The notes: generated from the letters alone by a model not told the origin. A stretch of 64,000 nucleotides of DNA from Nocardioides cavernae (GCF_016907475.1 NZ_JAFBCA010000001.1:620001-684000), one strand, 5' to 3'; shown: positions 22,316 through 31,120, numbered from the stretch's first letter. Numbers and translations are program-made.

Positions 22316-23455
22316 TTGAGCCAGGGCCCTAGTGACGACATGGGTTGGCGCAGCACGGGTAGTGACCCGTACCCGTTTTCCACCGCTCAGGAGGGCACCC
22401 CTGAGCGGGGATATCCACAGGATGGACCGCTTCATCCACAGGACGGGGAGCGCGCAGCTGTTTCACGTGAAACACCGACTGGCGATGTTTCACGTGAAAC
22501 TCGACCCGCCTGGCAGGTGCGAACCGCCGGCGAGCTCGCAGGTCAGGACAACGACTTCGCCGACCAGGGCACGCCCCTGGCGCAGGCAGCCCAGCACTCG
22601 GTCCTGGCGCGCACCGGCGGCCTGCGGAGGCAGGGCGTACCCCGTCCGGACGGCACGAGGGTGCTCGTCGTCGCCAACCAGAAGGGCGGCGTCGGCAAGA
22701 CCACCTCGACGGTCAACGTGGCTGCCGGCCTGGCGCAGCTCGGCCAGAAAGTCCTGGTCATCGACCTCGACCCGCAGGGCAACGCCTCGACGGCCCTCGG
22801 GATCGAGCACCACCGCGGGGTGCCGTCGACGTACGACATGCTCGTCGAGGGCGCTCCCCTCGCGGACGTGATGACCGAGTCGGCCGACCTCCCGGGCCTG
22901 TGGGTGGTCCCGGCGACGATCGACCTGGCCGGCGCCGAGATCGAGCTCGTCAGCGTGGTCGCGCGCGAGCAGCGGCTCGACCGTGCGATCGCCGCCCACC
23001 CTCTCGTCGGCAGCGCGGCTGAGATCGGTGAGGACCGCTTCGACTACGTCCTCGTCGACTGCCCCCCGTCGCTCGGGCTCCTCACGCTCAACGCGCTGGT
23101 CGCCGGTCGCGAGATGTTCATCCCGATCCAGGCGGAGTACTACGCCCTCGAGGGACTCGGCATGCTCCTCGAGACCGTCGAGATGGTGCGCCAGCACCTC
23201 AACCCACGCCTGGTCATCTCCACGATCCTGCTCACGATGTACGACGCCCGCACCCGTCTCGCCGCCGGCGTGGCCGACGAGGTCCGTGGCCACTTCGGTG
23301 ACCAGGTCCTCAAGACGGCGGTGCCGCGGTCGGTCCGTGTCTCGGAGGCGCCGTCCTACGGCCAGACCGTGATGACCTACGATCCGGCGTCGGCGGGAGC
23401 GCTCTCCTACCTGGAGGCCGCCCGCGAGATCGCCAGCAAGGGAGCGCCCGCATGA
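22316..23455 (+). CDS. parA: chromosome partitioning ATPase ParA
   Basis: Deviant-Walker ATPase that moves ParB-parS complexes to segregate origins. KGGVGKTT is at residues 123-130; the switch regions are [13 protein letters not shown] and [11 protein letters not shown]. The first 115 residues are a non-conserved extension that contains two parS sites, both read as VSRET (residues 49-53 and 58-62). The start taken is the TTG at 22316, two bases after rsmG, with AGAGG upstream; the ATG at 22340 is possible, and a start after the parS sites cannot be excluded. parB follows after 13 bases. Confidence 0.95.
   Translation: MSQGPSDDMGWRSTGSDPYPFSTAQEGTPERGYPQDGPLHPQDGERAAVSRETPTGDVSRETRPAWQVRTAGELAGQDNDFADQGTPLAQAAQHSVLARTGGLRRQGVPRPDGTRVLVVANQKGGVGKTTSTVNVAAGLAQLGQKVLVIDLDPQGNASTALGIEHHRGVPSTYDMLVEGAPLADVMTESADLPGLWVVPATIDLAGAEIELVSVVAREQRLDRAIAAHPLVGSAAEIGEDRFDYVLVDCPPSLGLLTLNALVAGREMFIPIQAEYYALEGLGMLLETVEMVRQHLNPRLVISTILLTMYDARTRLAAGVADEVRGHFGDQVLKTAVPRSVRVSEAPSYGQTVMTYDPASAGALSYLEAAREIASKGAPA
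22459..22474. promoter_or_regulatory. parS site 2
   Basis: Perfect 16-base consensus TGTTTCACGTGAAACA within the 5' part of parA. Confidence 0.96.
22486..22501. promoter_or_regulatory. parS site 3
   Basis: TGTTTCACGTGAAACT, 15 of 16 consensus bases, 11 bases beyond parS site 2 and on the same helical face to within about two bases. Confidence 0.93.
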
Positions 23456-23468
23456 ACGAGGTCATGGC

Positions 23469-24464
23469 ATGAGCAGCAACGCACCGCGGCGCGGCCTGGG
23501 GCGCGGCCTCGGGTCGCTGATCCCGACCGCTCCCAGCCAGCCTCTCCCGCCGCCGGCCGCGGCGGGCCCGGCCCCGTCCCCGGATGGCCCGAACGACCCG
23601 GCCACGATTGCCGCCTCTGCAAACGGGTCGCAGGCCGTGGACGGCACCGGCGCCGGCGCCTACTTCGCGGAGCTGCCCATCGCGCAGGTCCGTCCGAACG
23701 CCCGCCAGCCGCGGCAGGTCTTCGAGGAGGAGGCGCTCGCCGAGCTGGTGCACTCGATCCAGGAGGTCGGCCTCCTGCAGCCCGTCGTCGTACGCCGCAC
23801 CGGCGAGGACGCGTACGAGCTGATCATGGGCGAGCGTCGGTGGCGCGCCTCCCAGCAGGCCGGTCGCGACACGATCCCCGCGATCGTGCGCGAGACCGAT
23901 GACGACGACATGCTCCGCGACGCGCTGCTGGAGAACCTCCACCGCTCGCAGCTCAACCCGCTCGAGGAGGCCGCCGCCTACGGCCAGCTGCTCGAGGACT
24001 TCGGCTGCACCCACGACGAGCTGGCCCAGCGCATCGGCCGCTCGCGGCCGCAGATCTCCAACACGCTGCGGCTGCTGAAGCTGTCCCCCGCCGTCCAGCG
24101 TCGCGTTGCAGCCGGCGTCCTCTCCGCCGGGCACGCCCGTGCGCTCCTGTCCGTCGACGACGCCGGTCTCCAGGACAAGCTCGCGGCCCGGGTCACCGCG
24201 GAGGGCATCTCCGTACGTGGACTGGAAGAGATCGTCTCGCTGCGCACCGAGGAGGAGTCAGCTCCGCGCGTCCTGCGCCGGAAGCCCGTCGCCCCCGGCC
24301 TCGACGAGCTGGGAGAGCGTCTCTCCGACCGCTTCGAGACTCGCGTCAAGGTCGACCTCGGCAAGGCGAAGGGCAAGATCACGGTCGAGTTCGCCAGCCT
24401 CGACGACCTACGTCGGATCGTCGACATCATGGACCCGCGCAACCGCAACGACCGCCCCATCTGA
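23469..24464 (+). CDS. parB: chromosome partitioning protein ParB
   Basis: CTP-dependent DNA clamp that loads at parS. The N-terminal ParA-interaction patch [12 protein letters not shown] is at residues 7-18; the CTP-binding motif GERRWRA is at 121-127, followed by [19 protein letters not shown]; the helix-turn-helix is [22 protein letters not shown]; the C-terminal dimer domain ends the protein at residue 331. It follows parA by 13 bases. A hairpin is found ten bases after the stop. Confidence 0.98.
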   Translation: MSSNAPRRGLGRGLGSLIPTAPSQPLPPPAAAGPAPSPDGPNDPATIAASANGSQAVDGTGAGAYFAELPIAQVRPNARQPRQVFEEEALAELVHSIQEVGLLQPVVVRRTGEDAYELIMGERRWRASQQAGRDTIPAIVRETDDDDMLRDALLENLHRSQLNPLEEAAAYGQLLEDFGCTHDELAQRIGRSRPQISNTLRLLKLSPAVQRRVAAGVLSAGHARALLSVDDAGLQDKLAARVTAEGISVRGLEEIVSLRTEEESAPRVLRRKPVAPGLDELGERLSDRFETRVKVDLGKAKGKITVEFASLDDLRRIVDIMDPRNRNDRPI

Positions 24465-24473
24465 GCCGCGCAG

Positions 24474-24498
24474 CCGACCGCGAGGCACGAGCGGTCGG
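24474..24498 (+). terminator. hairpin after parB
   Basis: CCGACCGC / GCGGTCGG, eight base pairs with a nine-base loop, ten bases after the parB stop and between convergent genes. Confidence 0.5.
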
Positions 24499-24512
24499 TG
24501 TGGGCGCGGCCA

Positions 24513-24566
24513 GGTAGTGCAAGCGACACGGCGGAGCGAAGCGAGGCCGTACGAGCGCGTCGAAAC
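24513..24566. repeat. dispersed intergenic repeat, copy 2
   Basis: Degenerate member of the GGTYGAGTRGC-GTAYCGARACC family: starts GGTAGTGCAAGC, ends GCGTCGAAACC and holds an internal ACGGC/GCCGT stem. It lies between parB and the convergent acyltransferase. Confidence 0.4.
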
Positions 24567-24623
24567 CCCCTGGGGCGGGAAGAACCCCTGAGGGCGACGC
24601 GTGGATCACGGCATCCACGCTCA

Positions 24624-24655
24624 TTGTCGACAAAGCCACACATCGACCTGTCGAT
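24624..24655. repeat. palindromic repeat downstream of parB, copy 2
   Basis: Shares 28 of 32 bases with the element inside dnaA (18341-18372), including the same TTGTCGACAAAG start and CTGTCGAT end. It is intergenic here and clearly more AT-rich than its surroundings. A related CATCGAC-CT-GTCGATG palindrome spans its right half. Confidence 0.7.
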
Positions 24656-24671
24656 GAATCGACGAAGCAAC

Positions 24672-25448
24672 CTAGCGCTTTGTCTTCTTCGCCCGCTTCT
24701 CCGCCCGCTTGCGAGCGCGCTCGCGCTTCTCCTCGGCGTCGAGGCGAGCGGCCTCCTCGAGCGTGGGGGCGGAGCCGCCCATCGAGGCTGGCACCCACCA
24801 CGAGCCAGGAGGCTGCTCGTCGGCGGGGTAGCCGGCGATGGTGTCGCGCAGCATCTGCGACATCTGGGCGTGGAGGCGGGCGGTGTCGCCGACGGGGTCG
24901 TCGCCGGTCGGGTGCATCGGCTCGCCGACCGTGATGGCGATCGTCTTGCCGCGGGAGAAGTCACGGGGGTGGTCCTTGGTCATCATCCGCTGCGTGCCCC
25001 ACAGGATGACCGGCACGACGGGTACGCCGGCCTCCGCAGCGATGCGTACGGCCCCGGTCTTGAACTCCTTGAGCTCCATGGCCCGCGAGATGGTGGCCTC
25101 CGGGAAGATGCCGACGGCCTCGCCCTGGCGCAGGTGGTCGACAGCGGCGTGGAAGCTGGCGATCCCCTCGCCCCGGTCGACCTCGATGTGGTGCAGGGAG
25201 CGCATGAGCGGGCCGACCCACCGGTGGTCGAACAGCTCGCGCTTGGCCATGAAGCGCACCAGCCGGCCCGAGGGGTTGGCCGCAAGCCCGCCGTAGATGA
25301 AGTCGACGTAGCCGATGTGGTTGTAGGCAAGCAGGACACCACCCTCGCGGGGGACGTGCTCGGTGCCGCTCATCCGGAAGCTCTGGCCGAGGGCCTTGAA
25401 GGCCGCCTTGGCGGTGACGATGATCGGGGGGTAGGTCACATCGCGCAT
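24672..25448 (-). CDS. PlsC-like 1-acylglycerol-3-phosphate acyltransferase
   Basis: Acyltransferase likely in phosphatidic-acid synthesis. The HX4D motif is NHIGYVD and the acceptor-binding block IFPEATISR. It is 258 residues long from the ATG at 25448; the last 40 residues are highly charged (EEKRERARKRAEKRAKKTKR). It may associate with the membrane through a short hydrophobic N-terminus. A TAGGCT hexamer seven bases before the ATG suggests a leaderless mRNA. It converges with parB. Confidence 0.88.
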   Translation of the reverse strand: MRDVTYPPIIVTAKAAFKALGQSFRMSGTEHVPREGGVLLAYNHIGYVDFIYGGLAANPSGRLVRFMAKRELFDHRWVGPLMRSLHHIEVDRGEGIASFHAAVDHLRQGEAVGIFPEATISRAMELKEFKTGAVRIAAEAGVPVVPVILWGTQRMMTKDHPRDFSRGKTIAITVGEPMHPTGDDPVGDTARLHAQMSQMLRDTIAGYPADEQPPGSWWVPASMGGSAPTLEEAARLDAEEKRERARKRAEKRAKKTKR

Positions 25449-25455
25449 GCCGAGG

Positions 25456-25461
25456 AGCCTA
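25456..25461 (-). promoter_or_regulatory. -10 element, leaderless, acyltransferase
   Basis: TAGGCT on the minus strand, seven bases before the ATG at 25448. Confidence 0.45.
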
Positions 25462-25495
25462 GGGTCAGCCGACGGGTGGCCGCGACCCTTCGTGA

Positions 25496-26710
25496 TCAGC
25501 GTCGCGTGGCGAGGAAGTCGGCGATCCGGCCGATGGCCTCCTCGAGGACCGACGCCTCGGGGAGCGTGACGAGCCTGAAGTGGTCGGTGTCGGGCCAGTT
25601 GAAGCCCGTCCCGTGCGTGACGAGGATCTTCTTGGCGCGCAGGAGCTCGATGACGAAGTCCTGGTCGTCGTCGATGGCGTAGACGTCCGGATCGAGGCGC
25701 GGGAAGCAGTAGAGGGCGCCGCGGGGCTTGACGTTGGTGACACCGGGGATCTCGTTGAGCAGCCGGTGGGCGAGCATCGACTGCTCGTAGAAGCGGCCAC
25801 CGGGCCCGATCAGCTCCTCGATGGACTGGTAGCCGCCCAGGGCTGTCTGGATGGCGTGCTGGGCGGGCACGTTGGCGCACATCCGCATGTTGGCGATCAG
25901 CGTGAGGCCCTCCAGGAAGTCGGTGGCGATCTCCTTCGGACCGGAGATCATCACCCAGCCCGCGCGGTAGCCGCACACGCGGTAGGCCTTCGAGAGGCCG
26001 GAGAACGTCAGGCACAGCACGTCGTTGCCGCCGTACGTCGCCGCATGGTGGTGCTGCGCGTCCTCGAACAGGATCTTCTCGTAGATCTCGTCGGCCATGA
26101 CGACGAGGTGGTGCCGCCGGGCGATGTCGACGAGCGCCTTGACCGTGCTGTCGCTGTAGACCGCGCCCGTGGGGTTGTTGGGGTTGATGATGACGATGGC
26201 GTGCGTGTTCTCGGTGATCTTCGACTCGATGTCGGCGAGGTCGGGGTTCCAGTCGGCCTCCTCGTCGCACCGGTAGTGCACCGGGATCCCGCCGGCGAGC
26301 GTCACGGCTCCCGTCCAGAGGGGGTAGTCGGGCGCCGGCACCAGGATCTCGTTGCCGTCGTCGACGAAGGCCTGCAGCACCATCGAGATCAGCTCGGAGA
26401 CGCCGTTGCCGATGAAGATGTCCTCGACACCGACGTCGCGCAGGCCGTGCGACTGGTAGTAGTGCATGACCGCGGTGCGCGCCGACCAGATGCCCTGGCT
26501 GTCGGCGTACCCCTGCGACTGCGGCAGGTGGTGGATCATGTCGGCGAGGATCTGCTCCGGGGCCTCGAAGCCGAACGGCGCCGTGTTGCCGATGTTGAGC
26601 TTGAGGATCCGGTGGCCCTCGGCCTCGAGCCGCTGTGCCTCGACCAGGATCGGCCCGCGCACGTCGTAGCGGACACCTTGCAGCTTCTTGCTCTGTCGGA
26701 TCGGGCGCAC
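25496..26710 (-). CDS. fold-type I aminotransferase, AlaA-like
   Basis: PLP-dependent aminotransferase of the class I/II group, best resembling the alanine/aspartate-type enzymes (AlaA). The PLP-binding lysine is in FSGLSKAYR; NPNNPTGAVY and DEIYEKILFEDA are the cofactor and dimer segments; the substrate-carboxylate arginine is likely in HFRLVTLPE. It has 404 residues from the GTG at 26710, with AGAGGATG just upstream. It probably makes alanine from pyruvate and glutamate. It is divergent from the GNAT gene with 41 bases between the starts. Confidence 0.92.
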   Translation of the reverse strand: MRPIRQSKKLQGVRYDVRGPILVEAQRLEAEGHRILKLNIGNTAPFGFEAPEQILADMIHHLPQSQGYADSQGIWSARTAVMHYYQSHGLRDVGVEDIFIGNGVSELISMVLQAFVDDGNEILVPAPDYPLWTGAVTLAGGIPVHYRCDEEADWNPDLADIESKITENTHAIVIINPNNPTGAVYSDSTVKALVDIARRHHLVVMADEIYEKILFEDAQHHHAATYGGNDVLCLTFSGLSKAYRVCGYRAGWVMISGPKEIATDFLEGLTLIANMRMCANVPAQHAIQTALGGYQSIEELIGPGGRFYEQSMLAHRLLNEIPGVTNVKPRGALYCFPRLDPDVYAIDDDQDFVIELLRAKKILVTHGTGFNWPDTDHFRLVTLPEASVLEEAIGRIADFLATRR

Positions 26711-26738
26711 GCTTCATCCTCTCAGGCCGTTCCGGGAC

Positions 26739-26744
26739 TAACAT
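26739..26744 (+). promoter_or_regulatory. -10 element, leaderless, GNAT gene
   Basis: TAACAT, seven bases before the GTG at 26752. Confidence 0.45.
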
Positions 26745-26751
26745 CGAGAGC

Positions 26752-27396
26752 GTGTCCCGCAAGACCGCGCGCCTGACCGTCGACCACCTCGCGGAGCTGG
26801 CCGACCCGGTGCGGTCGTGCCTGTTCTGGGAGCTCTCGCCCGTCGACCGGGCGCGGCTCGACCACGACGAGCGGATCGCGGAGAAGGAGAGCTGGCTCTC
26901 GACGGTGCTGCGCGACTGGGGCTCGTGCGGGCGGGTCGTACGCCTCGACGGGCGCACCGTCGGGCACATCGTCTACGCCCCGGCGGCGCGACTGCCCGGT
27001 GCGGCCACCCTGCCGACGGCCCCGGGCTCGCCCGACGCCATCATCGCGGCGACCGCGTGGGTCGAGCCGGGCCTGCGGAGGGGCGGCCTCGGCCGGCTGC
27101 TGGTGCAGGCGATGGCCGCCGACCTGGTCGAGCGCGGTCACTCCGCGATCGAGGCGTACGGCGACACGCGGGGGCAGACGACGGGATGCGTGCTGCCGGC
27201 CGAGTTCCTCGGCGGCGTGGGCTTCAAGACCCAGCGCGCGCACCCCACCACCCCGCGGATGCGGATGGAGCTGCGGACGGCGCTGAGCTGGAAGGACGAG
27301 GTCGAGCTCGCCCTCGAGAAGGTCTGGGGCGTCGTGCGCCCCACGCAGAAGGCGACCCGCCCGATCGGATCGGTGCGGGTCGCCTCTCGCGACTAG
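26752..27396 (+). CDS. GNAT family acetyltransferase
   Basis: N-acetyltransferase fold: the acetyl-CoA loop is GLRRGGLGRLLVQAM, after an IIAATAWVEP beta strand. It has 214 residues; the C-terminal 50 residues (ELRTALSWKDEVELALEKVWG) form an extra helical part. It matches by position the GNAT gene found beside parB in mycobacteria (Rv3916c). The acceptor is unknown. The GTG at 26752 is chosen because a TAACAT -10 sits seven bases before it; the upstream open frame overlaps the aminotransferase. Confidence 0.88.
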   Translation: MSRKTARLTVDHLAELADPVRSCLFWELSPVDRARLDHDERIAEKESWLSTVLRDWGSCGRVVRLDGRTVGHIVYAPAARLPGAATLPTAPGSPDAIIAATAWVEPGLRRGGLGRLLVQAMAADLVERGHSAIEAYGDTRGQTTGCVLPAEFLGGVGFKTQRAHPTTPRMRMELRTALSWKDEVELALEKVWGVVRPTQKATRPIGSVRVASRD

Positions 27397-27406
27397 TGCC
27401 CTCGCT

Positions 27407-27506
27407 GGTCGAGTAGCCGCGAGGAACGAGCGGCGTATCGAGACCCTCGGATCTCGATACGGCTGTTCCGCGACTTCGTGCCTCAGTCGCGGGCCTACTC
27501 GATCTG
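27407..27506. repeat. dispersed intergenic repeat, copy 3 (double, inverted)
   Basis: Two head-to-head units: 27407-27445, with ends GGTCGAGTAGCC and GTATCGAGACC, and 27449-27506, the same ends on the other strand. The whole can fold into one long hairpin. It lies between convergent GNAT and trxA genes. Confidence 0.6.
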
Positions 27507-27516
27507 GCCGCACGAC

Positions 27517-27540
27517 GTCGTGCGCGCCAGCGCGCACGAC
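27517..27540. terminator. trxA/GNAT bidirectional terminator
   Basis: GTCGTGCGCGC and its exact complement with two bases between, an 11-bp GC-rich hairpin between convergent genes, 11 bases from the trxA stop. Confidence 0.6.
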
Positions 27541-27551
27541 TGCGCGTCACA

Positions 27552-27875
27552 TCAGATGATGCCGTCGAGCTCCTTGAGGAGCGCAGCCTTGGGCTTGGCG
27601 CCCACGATGGACTTCACGACCTCGCCACCCTGGTAGACGTTGATCGTCGGGATGCCGGTGACGCGGTAGGACGAGGGGGTCACCGGGTTCTCGTCGACGT
27701 TCATCTTGAGGAACGTGAGCTTGTCACCGTGCTCGGCGTTGAGCTCGTCGAGGATCGGGGCGACCTGGCGGCACGGACCGCACCACTCAGCCCAGAAGTC
27801 GACCAGGACGGGCTTGTCGGACTTGAGGACCTGCGCCTCGAACTCGGCGTCGGTCACGGCGGCGATGTTGGCCAC
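27552..27875 (-). CDS. trxA: thioredoxin
   Basis: Dithiol-disulphide redox protein with the WCGPC active site at residues 31-35 and cis-proline in TGIPTINVY. From the GTG at 27875 it has 107 residues, the standard length, with AAGGGG about nine bases upstream; an ATG at 27893 would add six residues and has a weaker site. It is reduced by the thioredoxin reductase at 29114, which lies 1.2 kb away across a MarR-membrane protein pair rather than next door as is common in the group. Confidence 0.97.
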   Translation of the reverse strand: MANIAAVTDAEFEAQVLKSDKPVLVDFWAEWCGPCRQVAPILDELNAEHGDKLTFLKMNVDENPVTPSSYRVTGIPTINVYQGGEVVKSIVGAKPKAALLKELDGII

Positions 27876-27964
27876 GGTTTGTGCCCCTTTCATGGGAGTC
27901 GTCTGGTGGGGATGTCCTGAGTCAACACCACTGCTCCGACACTTTGTTCCCGCCCGGTCCGACC

Positions 27965-28030
27965 GGGGTAGTCCACCGGGAACCGGCTGCGCAACGGCCG
28001 GTACGACGACCGAAGCCGGTGGAGTACCCC
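27965..28030. promoter_or_regulatory. long-range inverted repeat in trxA-marR gap
   Basis: GGGGTAGTCCACCGG (27965-27979) pairs with CCGGTGGAGTACCCC (28016-28030) at 14 of 15 positions, spacer 36 bases. It lies in the 197-base divergent gap and could be a regulator site or an mRNA structure in either leader. Confidence 0.4.
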
Positions 28031-28072
28031 GCGCAATAGAGAAGCAACAACATTGTGTAGTCAATTCACGAC

Positions 28073-28525
28073 ATGACCGATCACACCGTCGTGCTCGACC
28101 GGATCCTCCACCTCGCGAGCCTCGTGCGGGCCGACCTCGCGCGCTTCGAGGAGCGAGGCGGGCTGACCTCGGCGCGGGTGCACCTGTTGTGGCTCCTCGG
28201 CGCGTCCGGGCCCAGCACGCAGCAGGCACTGGCCGTCGCGCTCGACGTCACCCCACGCAACGTCACCGGGCTGGTCGACGGACTCGTGAGCAGCGGCCAC
28301 GTCACCCGCGAACCGCACCCGGCGGACCGTCGCGCCACCCTCGTCACGCCCACCGAGCAGGGTGCGCGCGCGATCGACGACCTGGTGGCCGGGCACCAGG
28401 AGCTCGCCGAGCGGCTGTTCGCCGATGTCGACAGCGACCGGCTGGCCGTGTTCGACGACGTGCTCGGCGCGACCGTCGAACGGTTCGCCGCGCTCATGGC
28501 GGCAGAGGGCGAGGCTGGGCGATGA
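28073..28525 (+). CDS. MarR family transcriptional regulator
   Basis: A 150-residue winged-helix repressor of the MarR type: recognition helix region STQQALAVALDVTPRNVTGLVDGL and the wing with the conserved DRRATLVTPTEQG. N- and C-terminal helices would form the dimer. It is coupled by an ATGA overlap to a membrane-protein gene, so it may regulate that gene and itself. An AT-rich patch (28045-28069) directly before the ATG is the probable promoter/operator. Ligand unknown. Confidence 0.92.
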   Translation: MTDHTVVLDRILHLASLVRADLARFEERGGLTSARVHLLWLLGASGPSTQQALAVALDVTPRNVTGLVDGLVSSGHVTREPHPADRRATLVTPTEQGARAIDDLVAGHQELAERLFADVDSDRLAVFDDVLGATVERFAALMAAEGEAGR

Positions 28526-29145
28526 GCCTCGTACGCCGGCTGCCGGGCCACGCGTGGCAGGTGCTGCTCGTCGAGCTGGCGCTCTACCGCGCCCTGGCGC
28601 GCTGGGTCGTCCGGCGCCCCGACGTGCCGGCCGGCACCACCCCCATCGGTCATGGCCAGCTGGCGGGGCCGATGCTGTGGCTGTGGATCTTCGGCTCGGC
28701 GGTCGAGGTGCTCGTCCTCGACCTCGTCCTGCACCGATGGGTCCCGTCGCTGCGGCTCCCGTTCCTCGTGCTGGGGGTGTGGGGCGTGCTGTGGATGCTC
28801 GGCCTGCTCGCGTCGACGCGCGTGCGTCCGCACCTGCTCGGTGACACGGAGCTGGTGGTGCGCAGCGGGGCGCGCACGCGTGTCGCCGTACCCCTGGCAG
28901 CGCTGGAGGGGACACGGGTGGTGAACCACGCGCTGCCCGGCACGGTGCGCTCGCTGCACGAGGACGACGGCCTGCTGCTCGTCGGCCTCGGGTCGGAGAC
29001 CAACCTCGAGCTGGTCCTCTCGGCACCGACGACGCTGGCGACGTCGGCGGGGCCGCGCACGGTCAGCCGCGTGGGGCTGTGGGTCGACGAGCCGCGCGAG
29101 GCGGCGGTGGCGCTCAGGCGCCGGCTGTCTGCACCTGCTCGCTGA
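28522..29145 (+). CDS. membrane protein coupled to MarR regulator
   Basis: Not recognised beyond being an integral membrane protein of 207 residues. Two long hydrophobic stretches lie at about 50-68 ([20 protein letters not shown]) and 75-95 ([20 protein letters not shown]). The following 100 residues resemble a beta-rich PH-like module ([21 protein letters not shown]). The ATG overlaps the marR stop, indicating coupling. It overlaps the 3' end of trxB by 32 bases on the opposite strand. It may be the target or sensor of the MarR regulator; that is inference. Confidence 0.75.
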   Translation: MSLVRRLPGHAWQVLLVELALYRALARWVVRRPDVPAGTTPIGHGQLAGPMLWLWIFGSAVEVLVLDLVLHRWVPSLRLPFLVLGVWGVLWMLGLLASTRVRPHLLGDTELVVRSGARTRVAVPLAALEGTRVVNHALPGTVRSLHEDDGLLLVGLGSETNLELVLSAPTTLATSAGPRTVSRVGLWVDEPREAAVALRRRLSAPAR

Positions 29146-30127
29146 TCTCCTGGACCGTCGCCGCAGCGTCACCGGCGGTGGACGCCGCGTGGTCGAGCGC
29201 GGCGATGAAGCGCTCCGCGTCGAGGGCTGCGGCGCAGCCGGTGCCGGCGGCCGTGATGGCCTGCCGGTAGTGGTGGTCGACCAGGTCGCCCGCGGCGAAG
29301 ACGCCGGGAAGGTTCGTCCGGGTGGACGGGTGGTGCACCAGGACGTAGCCGTCGTCGTCGAGGTCGACCTGCCCGGTCAGCAGCTCCGAACGCGGGTCGT
29401 GGCCGATGGCGATGAAGAGCCCGGTGATGTCGAGCTGGCGCTCGTCACCCGTCACGGTGTCGCGCAGCGTGATCGACTCGAGCTTGTCGGCGCCGTTGAT
29501 GGCGGCGACCTCGGAGTTCCAGACCATCTCGAGCTTGGGGTCGGCGAAGGCGCGCTCCTGCATGATCTTGGAGGCGCGCAGCTCGTCGCGACGGTGGATC
29601 AGGTAGACCTTGGACCCGAAGCGGGTGAGGAAGGTGGCCTCCTCGATGGCGGAGTCGCCGCCGCCGACGACGGCGATGGCCTGCTCGCGGAAGAAGAAGC
29701 CGTCGCAGGTGGCACACCACGAGACTCCCCGACCGGAGAGCTCCTCCTCGCGGGGCAGGCCGAGCTTGCGGTAGCCCGAACCGGTGGCGAGGATCACCGA
29801 GCGCGCGGTGTAGGTGTCGGTGGCGGTCTTCACGACCTTCACGTCGCCGGTCAGGTCGACCTCGACGATGTCGTCGGAGACCAGCTCGGCGCCGAACCGC
29901 TCGGCCTGGGCGCGCATCTCGTCCATCAGGGCCGGGCCCATGATGCCGTCGCGGAAGCCGGGGAAGTTCTCCACCTCGGTGGTGTTCATCAGCGCGCCGC
30001 CGGCGGTGACCGAGCCCTCGAAGACGAGCGGGTTGAGCGAGGCGCGAGCCGCGTAGACGGCGGCTGTGTAGCCCGAGGGCCCCGAGCCGATGATGATGAC
30101 GTTGCGCGTCTCGGTGCTGGTGCTCAT
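29114..30127 (-). CDS. trxB: thioredoxin-disulphide reductase
   Basis: NADPH-dependent flavoprotein that reduces thioredoxin. The FAD-binding [15 protein letters not shown] is at residues 13-27; the redox-active pair is CATC in [11 protein letters not shown]; the NADPH site is [12 protein letters not shown]; the C-terminal FAD block is [24 protein letters not shown]. It has 337 residues from the ATG at 30127. An open frame extends further upstream but has no family similarity. It is separated by 100 bases from the anti-sigma gene on the same strand. Confidence 0.97.
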   Translation of the reverse strand: MSTSTETRNVIIIGSGPSGYTAAVYAARASLNPLVFEGSVTAGGALMNTTEVENFPGFRDGIMGPALMDEMRAQAERFGAELVSDDIVEVDLTGDVKVVKTATDTYTARSVILATGSGYRKLGLPREEELSGRGVSWCATCDGFFFREQAIAVVGGGDSAIEEATFLTRFGSKVYLIHRRDELRASKIMQERAFADPKLEMVWNSEVAAINGADKLESITLRDTVTGDERQLDITGLFIAIGHDPRSELLTGQVDLDDDGYVLVHHPSTRTNLPGVFAAGDLVDHHYRQAITAAGTGCAAALDAERFIAALDHAASTAGDAAATVQEISEQVQTAGA

Positions 30128-30227
30128 GTGGGTCAGTGACTCCTGCTGGCTTGCTGGAACGGGCTGGTGCGGTACGTCGTCCTCAACCGATCGTAGGCGA
30201 CCGTTGTTCCACACCCACCCGCACCGC

Positions 30228-31019
30228 TCAGGGCGCGGGCAGCGTGATCGTACGCACCGGAACGGCCTCGCCGCACACGTAGAGCTCGACGCCCTGCGCC
30301 TCGCCGACGGGGCGACGGAACACGACCACCCCGCTGCGGCCGTCGACCTCCGCGGCGACCAGGGCGGCGGCCCGGCCCGGCCGCGGGACGGCACAGTCAC
30401 GGAGTGCGTCGAGCGTGGCGAGCTGCTGGCGACGAGTGGTGCCCTCCGCCCGCAGGTCGAGGAGCTGGTCGTCGAGGCCGGCGTCCGCCGTGGACAGGCT
30501 CGGCAGGCCGGCGAAGGGTGTGGCGGGAGAGCTCTTCAACGACTCCGGCGCGGGCTCGGAGGCGGCACCGGAGTCACCGCCCTGGTCGGAGCCGGAGCTG
30601 GTGCTCGAGTCGCCGTTGGCGCCCCCGGCCTCGGATGAGTCGGGCGACTCGGCGAGCGAGGAGTCGGACTGAGAGCCGGCACTCGACTCGCCGGCGTCAT
30701 CGCCGCCGCGGGGGAGGACCTGGCCGATCGCGACACCCGCGACGACGACGGAGGCGGCGGCCAGCAGGCCGATGCTCGCCACGCGGCGTCGGCGGGAGCC
30801 GAGGTCGACCACGCGTCCCGGCGAGCGGTCGTCGTGCTCGGTCGCGGGCCCGGCAGTGCGCTCGGACGCGCGCTCGGCCACCCGTTCGGACATGAGGGAG
30901 GCGAGGGTCTCGTCGAGGCGGGCGACGACGTCGGGAGGCGGTGGCCCGTCGTGACGGGCGTCCGCGAGCAGGCGGCGTACGGCCTCCTGCTCGGGTGGGA
31001 GTCCGGAGGACTCGGGCAT
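30228..31019 (-). CDS. anti-SigM-type anti-sigma factor
   Basis: Probable anti-sigma factor for the SigM-like sigma encoded just upstream. The 263-residue product has a cytoplasmic N-terminus with [18 protein letters not shown] helices, one membrane helix at about 80-100 ([22 protein letters not shown]), a Ser/Gly/Asp-rich linker and an extracytoplasmic C-terminal domain. The topology and position match Rv3912 of Mycobacterium tuberculosis. No zinc-binding HxxxCxxC motif is present. Unlike the overlapping mycobacterial arrangement, 101 G-rich bases separate it from sigM. Confidence 0.85.
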   Translation of the reverse strand: MPESSGLPPEQEAVRRLLADARHDGPPPPDVVARLDETLASLMSERVAERASERTAGPATEHDDRSPGRVVDLGSRRRRVASIGLLAAASVVVAGVAIGQVLPRGGDDAGESSAGSQSDSSLAESPDSSEAGGANGDSSTSSGSDQGGDSGAASEPAPESLKSSPATPFAGLPSLSTADAGLDDQLLDLRAEGTTRRQQLATLDALRDCAVPRPGRAAALVAAEVDGRSGVVVFRRPVGEAQGVELYVCGEAVPVRTITLPAP

Positions 31020-31061
31020 CCGCGGTCACCTCCTCGGGTGTCAGGCTGCGGGGGACGTGCG

Positions 31062-31117
31062 CGGGGGACGGGTGGGGGCGGGGGTGGGGGCGGGGGGTGG
31101 GGGTGGGGGTGGGGGGT
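31062..31117 (+). other. G-quadruplex-prone tract between sigM and anti-sigma gene
   Basis: Runs of three to six G separated mostly by single T or C (for example GGGGGTGGGGGCGGGGGG) cover 56 bases of the plus strand, which is the template strand for sigM and the anti-sigma gene. Such a tract can form G-quadruplexes and slow polymerase. No open frame covers it. Confidence 0.7.
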
Positions 31118-31120
31118 TGC

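Noticed and set aside
22381..22446. Possible DnaA boxes in parA (ATATCCACA, TCATCCACA)
   Set aside because: Each has one mismatch, they lie in coding sequence and there is no perfect box nearby; kept only as weak sites near the parS cluster.
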